Source: Candidatus Thiodiazotropha sp. (ex Epidulcina cf. delphinae) (lineage in GTDB: Bacteria; Pseudomonadota; Gammaproteobacteria; Chromatiales; Chromatiaceae). From it: 64,000 nucleotides of DNA. Positions 53,623 through 61,100 of this stretch are shown one piece after another. The notes beneath the pieces were generated by a model. That model saw only the letters and a program-made list of their open reading frames with translations. It was not told where the DNA came from and searched no databases. The number at the start of each line of letters is the position of its first letter. Within the stretch, counting starts at the first letter, position 1. The position numbers and the translations under genes are program-made. Location of the stretch: assembly GCA_025656455.1 (NCBI GenBank), contig JAHXHS010000001.1, forward strand, positions 174,484 through 238,483, read 5' to 3'.

Positions 53623-53861
53623 AGTGTTATACCTCCAGTAGTTGTTATCTGTATTTGTTGGTCAATTTACTCAAATGCGGAATCTATCGACCCGGCGACA
53701 TATTAGGTTGCCGGTTTCATAAAATCCCACAAACAGGGCACGTTATTTACCACAGGAACCTTCCGATTTACAGACAAGGTTGCTAATCCGTCCATGCAAA
53801 TGCGCGTTTCCGCACAGCGGAACGGACTAAATTCGAGGAAAAACAGGCATCCCGAGCCCGA
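53623..53861. other. Leader region of the mcl operon
   Basis: 239 bp without a supportable gene (a 61-codon minus-strand frame is not convincing). It contains CGACATATTAGGTTGCCGG (53696-53714), also found at 9205-9223 downstream of the rtcB start region. The mcl promoter is expected here. Confidence 0.45.
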
Positions 53862-53875
53862 TTGATCCAGATCAA
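53862..53875. promoter_or_regulatory. FNR/ANR-type operator
   Basis: TTGATCCAGATCAA is an exact match to the FNR/Anr/Dnr consensus TTGAT-N4-ATCAA. It lies 240 bp upstream of mcl on its side of the divergent region; it could alternatively act on an unannotated transcript. No -10 element could be assigned with confidence. Confidence 0.65.
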
Positions 53876-54003
53876 CGCCTAGCCACAAAATCCGCTCCGC
53901 GGACCCTGGGGCGACACAAGTCCCGCTCTCCGGTCTATAGTTGCTTTTGAGTAACGATTACCGGTACGATCCGAACGGCACTTAACTTAAGATCAAAATC
54001 ACC

Positions 54004-54080
54004 GTCATCCCGGCGAATGCCGGGATCCAGAATCACCAACAGGTGCCATTTCCCTGGATTCCGGCATTCGCCGGAATGAC
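54004..54080. repeat. Palindromic REP-like repeat
   Basis: GTCATCCCGGCGAATGCCGG... (54004-54030) pairs with its near-complement at 54054-54080; each arm also contains its own short stem CCGGCGAATGCCGG-like. The type is widespread in proteobacterial intergenic regions. Otherwise the 53876-54274 stretch shows no gene. Confidence 0.8.
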
Positions 54081-54274
54081 GCGGTTACTGGAATGACGAG
54101 TAAGATCCAGGCATATTCACTTTAAGTAAGCGTTATTCCGACACGATCCCGGTAGTGCGGGTAGTACGGATTGTATGCATAAATTGAAACAGCGGATTGA
54201 AGAATCGAGGTTGATGCCAATAGTCACTCCGACGGTCACAAGGAATGCTTTTCTCACACGATGCAAAGGAAAGG

Positions 54275-54778
54275 ATGATGCAAACACCCCCCCTTCATCT
54301 CCCTGACGGCCTGGGCATACGCCCTGCGCGGGATAGTGATAGGCCTTTTATCGAGTCTCTTTACAACACCACCCGCAACGATCTTCGCCTGATCGATGCC
54401 GAGGCCGATTTTATCGAGTCGCTCATTGAACAGCAGCAGCAGGCGCAAACGGTGGGTTATGGCAATCAGTTCCCGAATGCGATGTATTTTATTATTGAGA
54501 AGCAGGGTGAGCGGATCGGTCGTATCGTGATCGACTTCGGTCCCAACGAAATCCGCATCATCGATGTTGCCTTGATCCCCATGGCAAGGGGAAAGGGATA
54601 CGGCACGGGGATTATCCGTGCGCTTAAGCATGCCGCGGGATCGGCGTGCTCCCCGTTGGTGTTGAGTGTTTATAAGAGCAATCCGGCCGCCAGACAGCTT
54701 TATGAGCAAGAGGGTTTTCGGGTTGAGCAGAGTGATCAGATGATCGATCAAATGGCCTGGTACCCCACCTATTCCTGA
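54275..54778 (+). CDS. GNAT-family N-acetyltransferase
   Basis: 167 residues; ATG 54275 or 54278 after AAAGGAAAGG. GNAT fold with GLGIRPARDSDRPFIESLY, IIDVALIPMARGKGYGTGII (acetyl-CoA loop R/Q-x-x-G-x-G/A as ARGKGYGTG) and VYKSNPAARQLYEQEGFRV. Substrate unknown. Start of a rightward cluster with phage-tail-collar genes, where such acetyltransferases commonly accompany them. Confidence 0.87.
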   Translation: MMQTPPLHLPDGLGIRPARDSDRPFIESLYNTTRNDLRLIDAEADFIESLIEQQQQAQTVGYGNQFPNAMYFIIEKQGERIGRIVIDFGPNEIRIIDVALIPMARGKGYGTGIIRALKHAAGSACSPLVLSVYKSNPAARQLYEQEGFRVEQSDQMIDQMAWYPTYS

Positions 54779-54848
54779 TGATGCCATGCATAGACCTCCT
54801 TCAGGCTGCCGGCATGAATTGATGGTTTTTTTAAGGACGTTAGTAAAG

Positions 54849-55133
54849 ATGGTGATTTCAGATTTTCAGCCCCTCGTGAATCAGTCGTTCAAGATTGTTT
54901 TTTCAGATCAGGAGCTTCCGCTTATGCTGATCGATGTGGAAAGTGTGGGAAAGCCCTACAAGGAGGGTGCGCGGCAACCCTTTTCATTAATGTTTGTCGC
55001 CGATGCTACGGACGGAGTATTGCGGCAGGGTGTTTACCCTGTCGAGCATGCCACGCTCGGTAAGAAGGATATTTTTCTGATCCCCCGTGGGGTGGAAAAG
55101 AACCAGTGTCTCTACGAGGCTGTTTACAACTGA
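54849..55133 (+). CDS. DUF6916-like protein of the tail-collar cluster
   Basis: 94 residues from ATG 54849 (AAGGACG upstream; a longer frame from 54786 is less likely). Reads MVISDFQPLVNQSFKIVF, then QPFSLMFVADA and VYPVEHATLGKKDIFLIPRG, the pattern I recall for DUF6916 proteins encoded next to Tail-Collar genes. Small beta-rich domain; function unknown. Confidence 0.65.
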   Translation: MVISDFQPLVNQSFKIVFSDQELPLMLIDVESVGKPYKEGARQPFSLMFVADATDGVLRQGVYPVEHATLGKKDIFLIPRGVEKNQCLYEAVYN

Positions 55134-55224
55134 CAGACCCGAATCTCGCCATACCGTGACGGATGGGAGACTCGAAGCCGAACATTCGGATTTTTTAATA
55201 CAACTCAGGAAAGAAGGGAATGCA

Positions 55225-55755
55225 ATGACACCTTACATGAGCCAGATAAATATTTTTGGGTTTACCTTTGCCCCGAGAAATTGGGCCTTGTGTGACGGCG
55301 CGATACTCGCCATTAACGATAATCAGGCGCTGTATGCATTGATCGGGACGAATTTCGGCGGTGATGGGACAACAACTTTTGGGTTGCCCGATTTCAGGGG
55401 GCGTGTGCCGGTCTGTCTCGGGACGTCACACGCATACAGCTATCAGATCGGCCTCGGGGGCGGCTATGAAACCGTGAGTCTCAACGCCCACACCATGCCG
55501 ACCCACGATCATGATATCTATGCCGTGCATAAGGATGACACGTCAACGAACACCAGCGATCCGGCCGGTAAGATGCTGGCCACATCCCCGGCCGGTAAGG
55601 AGATTTACAATACTTTGGACACCGCCACCATGAAACCGATGTCGTCACAAGCGATCTCGGTCGCCGGCGCAGGGCAGGGTCACGCCAATGTGCAGCCGTC
55701 GCTGGTGGTTAATTTCTGCATGGCGCTGCAAGGCACTTTTCCGCCGCGGAATTGA
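55225..55755 (+). CDS. Phage Tail-Collar domain protein 1 (MdpB-like)
   Basis: 176 residues from ATG 55225, preceded by AAGAAGGGAA. Collar landmarks: INIFGFTFAPRNWALCDGAI, NFGGDGTTTFGLPDFRGRVP, HTMPTHDHDIY, and C-terminal GHANVQPSLVVNFCMALQG. Such 'microcystin-dependent protein' homologues are chromosomal, not part of a prophage here. First of three tandem paralogues. Confidence 0.9.
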   Translation: MTPYMSQINIFGFTFAPRNWALCDGAILAINDNQALYALIGTNFGGDGTTTFGLPDFRGRVPVCLGTSHAYSYQIGLGGGYETVSLNAHTMPTHDHDIYAVHKDDTSTNTSDPAGKMLATSPAGKEIYNTLDTATMKPMSSQAISVAGAGQGHANVQPSLVVNFCMALQGTFPPRN

Positions 55756-55799
55756 TTGCCGTGCGAGTAAAAAGTTTCAAGTTTCAAGGAGAATAAGTG

Positions 55800-56321
55800 A
55801 TGGCGGAAACCTTTATTGGTGAAATTCGTATGTTCGGCGGAAATTACCCCCCCAACCTTTGGGCCTATTGCGACGGGCAGTCAATGTCCACTTCCCAGAG
55901 CGATGTGCTCTTTTCCCTGCTCAGCACGACCTATGGCGGCGATGGCGTCAGTACTTTTAATCTACCCGATCTGCGGGGACGCCTGCCGATGCATTTCGGC
56001 AATGGGCCGGGACTGTCACAAAGGCATCAGGGGCAGATGTTCGGGGTCGAGAATGTACAACTGAGCGCCAGCCAACTACCGGGCCATACCCATCAAATGT
56101 TCTCCTCCCCTGCAACGACCGATAACCAGGCGGATCCGACCGGGAGAGGGACAGCCGACGGCATGATGATCTATGCCGACGTGAGTTCGACATCGGCGGC
56201 CACCTTGGCGGCAGAGTCCGTCGAATCGTCGGGGCTGGGCACCAAGCACACCAATATGATGCCCTATTTGGCGGTGCATTTCATTATCGCCTTAGTGGGC
56301 GAATACCCGAGCAGGCATTAG
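55800..56321 (+). CDS. Phage Tail-Collar domain protein 2
   Basis: 173 residues, ATG 55800 (AAGGAGAATAAG upstream; a GTG directly before is possible). Same layout as its neighbours: GEIRMFGGNYPPNLWAYCDG, TTYGGDGVSTFNLPDLRGRL, LSASQLPGHTHQM, and MMPYLAVHFIIALVGEYPSR. Paralogue of the genes on either side. Confidence 0.9.
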   Translation: MAETFIGEIRMFGGNYPPNLWAYCDGQSMSTSQSDVLFSLLSTTYGGDGVSTFNLPDLRGRLPMHFGNGPGLSQRHQGQMFGVENVQLSASQLPGHTHQMFSSPATTDNQADPTGRGTADGMMIYADVSSTSAATLAAESVESSGLGTKHTNMMPYLAVHFIIALVGEYPSRH

Positions 56322-56427
56322 GACCGGTCAGACCGACTCTATGCAGGATTATGCAGGTTGAATAGTTGATGATCCCGGTCACCGGTCAGGTGCCGGGCAA
56401 TTGATAGATCATTAAAGGAGACAGGTA

Positions 56428-56979
56428 ATGTCAGAGCCGTTTATTGCCGAGATCAGAATGTTTGGATGTGGCTATGCACCGAGGTATTGGGCGGATTGTA
56501 CAGGAACGCTCATATCTATCGGGGAACATACATCCCTATACTCCATCATCGGCACCGTATACGGCGGCGACGGCCGCACCACCATGGGGTTGCCGAACCT
56601 GGCCGGACGGGCCCCGATGCATGCCGGCCACGGCCCTGGGTTGAGTTTTCAGCAATTGGGCATGATGTGGGGATTCGACACTGTGCCCCTGACCCTGGAC
56701 CAGCTCCCCGCGCACAATCACGACATCAATGTGAATACCGAATCCGCCTCCACCGATCTGGGGGAGGGGAAGATCTTGGCAAAGGGTGACAAGGGCTCGG
56801 GGTTGCCCAGAAAAAGGTATTTGGAGGAATACAACGATTATGACGCGCCGCAGAGCGTCACCATGGCATCGGCGATGCTGTCCCCGAGCGGCGGCTCGTC
56901 CGGACACGCCAATCTGCAACCCTACTTGACGGTGCGTTTTTGCATGGCCTTGGAGGGCATATACCCCTCTAGGAGTTAA
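56428..56979 (+). CDS. Phage Tail-Collar domain protein 3
   Basis: 183 residues; AAAGGAGACAGGTA precedes the ATG. Same family: AEIRMFGCGYAPRYWADCTG, TVYGGDGRTTMGLPNLAGRA, LTLDQLPAHNHDIN, and GHANLQPYLTVRFCMALEG. The region 56322-56427 upstream is plain spacer. Confidence 0.9.
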   Translation: MSEPFIAEIRMFGCGYAPRYWADCTGTLISIGEHTSLYSIIGTVYGGDGRTTMGLPNLAGRAPMHAGHGPGLSFQQLGMMWGFDTVPLTLDQLPAHNHDINVNTESASTDLGEGKILAKGDKGSGLPRKRYLEEYNDYDAPQSVTMASAMLSPSGGSSGHANLQPYLTVRFCMALEGIYPSRS

Positions 56980-57091
56980 CTTCGCCATGTTCGACGAGTA
57001 TTCGGCTACAATCAGACTGAGCTTTGCTCTGAACACTGAACACAGCCCAATGAGTTCATGGCCGTATTAATCGTATCAAGGTAGGCCTTAC

Positions 57092-58177
57092 GTGCAATTC
57101 AAAGCCAGCTTCAGCAGCGGGCTTCCCCGGCTGCTGGATGAACTGAATATCTCGCTGATATTGACCACCTATCAGGCTGGCAAGGTCATTCTCATCAGTT
57201 CCGACGGAGCGGCGATCACCCAGTTGTTGCGTGACTTCGACCGGCCCATGGGGGTTGCGCTTCAGGGTGACATGCTCGCCCTTGCGCTGAGATTGAGTGT
57301 CGCCATCTTCCGCAATGACGGAGGACTGGCGGCGAACTATCCGAAAAAACCCCATACCTATGACGCCCTCTATTTTCCCATTGCGCTGAATAAAACCGAT
57401 TTCATCGATACCCATGACCTGTTCTTCACCCGTCACGGCCTGGTTGCGGTGAATACCGCCTACAGTTGCCTGGTCAAGATCGATGCCGGTTTTTCCTTTC
57501 AGCCGGTATGGCGCCCGGCGTTCATTAGCGAACTCGAGGCGAGCGATCGCTGCCATCTGAACGGGATGGCGGTCGACGATACGGGAGAGATCCGCTATGT
57601 CACGGCCTTTGGCGCAACCGACAGCGCCGAAGGCTGGCGGACCAATAAACTGCAGGGCGGTGTGGTCATCGATGTACATAGCAATCAGCTCATTGCCAAG
57701 GGGATCGGCATGCCCCACTCGCCGCGCCTCTATCGGGGACGGCTCTATCTCCTCTCCTCCGCCACGGAAGCCTTGCTGGAGGTAGACACCGCGAACGGGA
57801 GGGTAGAGACCCTTGCAACCGTGAACGGGTTCATTCGCGGCCTGTCGTTCAAGGGCGATTATGCCTTTATCGGCATCTCGAAACTACGTAAAAGCCATAC
57901 CTTCGGCGATCTCTCGATTGCGAATAAAAAAATCCGGGCAGGGGTGATTGTGATCAATCTCAAGACCCGGGAGAAAGCGGGTGAGATCATTTACGAGGAT
58001 GACCTGCAGGAAATCTACGATGTCCATGTGTTGGACGGAAAACGCCGCCCGAATATATTGAATCTGCCCATGTCCGACCAATACCGCGCCATGCTCACCC
58101 CGCAAGGGGCGCAGTGGATAGTGCCGGAAAACAAGCCGTCAGGCCGCGTCAAGGCACAACAAGGAGTTCTCTCATGA
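57092..58177 (+). CDS. TIGR03032-family protein
   Basis: 361 residues, start GTG 57092 with AAGGTAGG upstream. The pattern LLDELNISLILTTYQAGKVI, FDRPMGVAL, and LDGKRRPNI matches TIGR03032/DUF4915 proteins, predicted beta-propeller-like and usually encoded near large secreted proteins. The stop overlaps the start of the giant adhesin-like gene (ATGA). Confidence 0.82.
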   Translation: MQFKASFSSGLPRLLDELNISLILTTYQAGKVILISSDGAAITQLLRDFDRPMGVALQGDMLALALRLSVAIFRNDGGLAANYPKKPHTYDALYFPIALNKTDFIDTHDLFFTRHGLVAVNTAYSCLVKIDAGFSFQPVWRPAFISELEASDRCHLNGMAVDDTGEIRYVTAFGATDSAEGWRTNKLQGGVVIDVHSNQLIAKGIGMPHSPRLYRGRLYLLSSATEALLEVDTANGRVETLATVNGFIRGLSFKGDYAFIGISKLRKSHTFGDLSIANKKIRAGVIVINLKTREKAGEIIYEDDLQEIYDVHVLDGKRRPNILNLPMSDQYRAMLTPQGAQWIVPENKPSGRVKAQQGVLS

Positions 58178-61100
58178 ATCAGGATACTCACCGGTCGACC
58201 ACGAGCTATTACCGCACACTCTACTCCAAATACCGGGTGGACGACGCCTATTTGCAGACCCGCGGGCAGCGGCGGGCGACCGGGGCATTCCTGGAGCAGC
58301 TTGAGACCAAGGATCTGTTGCCGGGAGACTCAGTGCCGAAACGCCAACTGAAGCGGCTGAACCGGGCCTTTCTAGGTTCGGCGATGTTTCGCCACATCGC
58401 GGCGGCGCTTACCGTGGCGGCGATGTTGACGCTGCTTCAGACCCCGCCCGTGTCGGCGGATGTAACGGCTGATCAAGGTGCAGCCAGGGTATCGGAGATT
58501 GGAGAGTCCGCTTACCGGCCGTTGCTTACCGATGATGAGGAGAGCGAAGCAGTAAGTCTCGATCAAACGGATGACACACATAAAACCTCACTCCATTTCA
58601 TCAGCCATAAGGCGCCCTACTCCCCGGTATCCTTTGGTGAAGAGAACACTTTATCGATCGATGCCGACTCTGATATGCCATGGCAGATCGACCCGGGAAG
58701 ATCCCTGACCGTCATCGATACCTCGATCGACGACTGGCAGATCCTAAAAGAGGCTGTGGTTGAGGGTGAAGTGTTGTTGCTGGAGGGTGAAGACCCCGTC
58801 GATGCGATCATTGAGAAGTTACGCAGCCTGGGTGGCGTCGACGCGCTTAGTATCATCTCTCACGGCGACAGAGGCGCGCTCTATTTCAACGATGTCAAAC
58901 TGTCGCTCGATGAGCTTGAACAACAATCAGACAAGTGGCGGGAGTTGGGAGCCTATCTCTCGGATGAGGGGGATATTCATCTGTTTGGTTGCAATGTTGC
59001 GGGCGGTGAAGCGGGTAAGGCGTTTATCGCCAAACTGGCTGAGGTAACGGGCGCCGATGTGGCCGCCTCGGTCGATCCGACCGGCAACCCGGAACAGAGC
59101 GGCGACTGGGTATTGGAGGCCGTACAAGGGGATGCCGAAGATTTACGGGCGATGAACTACCAGCAGCTCAGCGCCTTTAACGGCGTTCTGGCCTGGTCAG
59201 GCACCATCGATTTCACTCAAGTGCGGGACGCCGGCGCGTACAATGGTGCACCTTCCATCAATGCCTCGTTCTATAACGATGCAAGCAACACCTACACCCT
59301 TGTCGGCGATGCCCTGGTAAGCTCCAGCTATAGCGGAGCAGGCTATCTTACAGCGCCTAATGTGGCTGAAACCCAGTTGACGCTGAGCTTTCTCAATAGC
59401 GAGGTTTTCAATACTTCCGGCATTTTTATCTATAACTGCTCTGGCGGCGCTCTTACGTTTAAGGTCACTTCGAATCTGGGAGACAGCGCCACCATCCCGC
59501 TTGCCGACGCGAGCGGCGGAAACATTGACTTGAGCGGCTTCAGCGCCTCCCTGACCAGTCTGGATATCACTAATAACGTGGGCGGGGTTTTAGGCTGTTT
59601 CTATGTCGATAATTTTGTCATCACCAATCTTCAGAGCGCAAACACCCCGCCGGCCCTGGGAGGCACCTTCACCACCGCCGGCGCTGTCAACGACAATGCC
59701 ACCACCTCGCCTTTCAGCGCTGTTACCGTATCCGATGCCGATGCCGACAATGTCAGCGTAGCCATCACTTATACGGCAGCGAACGGCGCCTTGAGCGGCA
59801 CGGGCCTGACCGGCAGCGCAGGCAACTATACCGTGACATCCGCCGCGCCCGCGACCGCTACCACCAATCTGCAAGGCATTGTGTTCACCCCGACAGCGAA
59901 CCAAGTGGCGGCGGGCTCCACGGTGGTCTCCACTTTCACCCTGACGCCTAACGACGGCACAGCGAACGGCACGCCGGATGCCACCACTCAGATCACCGCC
60001 ACCTCGATCAACGACAATCCCACCATCACCAGCAATGGCGGCGGCGCTACGGGACCGGCATCGGTCAATGAAAACACCACATCGGTCACCACCGTCACCG
60101 CCACGGATCCGGATCCCAGCACCACCATCACCTACAGCATCAGCGGCGGCGCCGATGCGGCCGCCTTCTCCATCAACCCCGGCAGCGGCGCCCTGAGCTT
60201 CAGCAGCGCCCCGAACTTCGAGACCCCCACCGACAGCGGGGCGAACAATGTCTACGACGTGCAGGTGACGGCTACCGACAACGGCCCGGGCACCCTCACC
60301 GATGTGCAGGATCTGGCCGTGACGGTGAACAACGTCAACGAAAACCCGCTCATCACCAGCGATGGCGGCGGGGCATCGGCGCCGCTGAACGCGGCCGAGA
60401 ATCAAACCACCGTCACCACGGTATCCGCCTTTGACTCGGACACCGGCGACACCCTGACCTATTCGATCAGCGGCGGCGCCGACGCGGCCCTGTTCGGCAT
60501 CATCGGCGCCAGCGGCGTGCTGACCTTCAATGCGGCGCCTAACTTCGAGGTCCCCACCGACAGCGGCGCAAACGGCGTCTACGACGTGCAGGTCACCGTC
60601 ACCGACGATGGCGCGGGCAACCTGACCGATGTGCAGGACATCGCCGTCACCGTGACCAGCGTCAATGAAAATCCGACCATCACCAGCAATGGGGGGGGCG
60701 CCAGCGGGGCTGCCGCCGTTGACGAAAACACCACCGCCGTGACCACGGTGACCTCAACCGATCCCGACAGCGGCGACACCCCTACCTACTCCATCTCCGG
60801 CGGCGCGGATGCGGCGGCCTTCGCCATCAACCCCGGCAGCGGCGCCCTGACCTTCAACAGCGCCCCGGACTTCGAGACCCCCACCGATAGCGGGACCAAC
60901 AATGTCTATGACGTGCAGGTGACGGTCACCGACGACGGCGCGGGCAATCTCACCGATGTGCAGGATCTGGCCGTGACGGTGAACAACGTCAACGACAACC
61001 CGCTCATCACCAGCGATGGTGGCGGGGCGTCGGCGGCGCTGAATGCAGCCGAGAATCAAACCGCCGTCACTACGGTGACCGCCACCGACTCGGACACCGG

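Noticed and set aside
53703..53888. 61-codon minus-strand ORF upstream of mcl
   Set aside because: It overlaps the FNR-type site and has no ribosome-binding site or conserved features that I can see.
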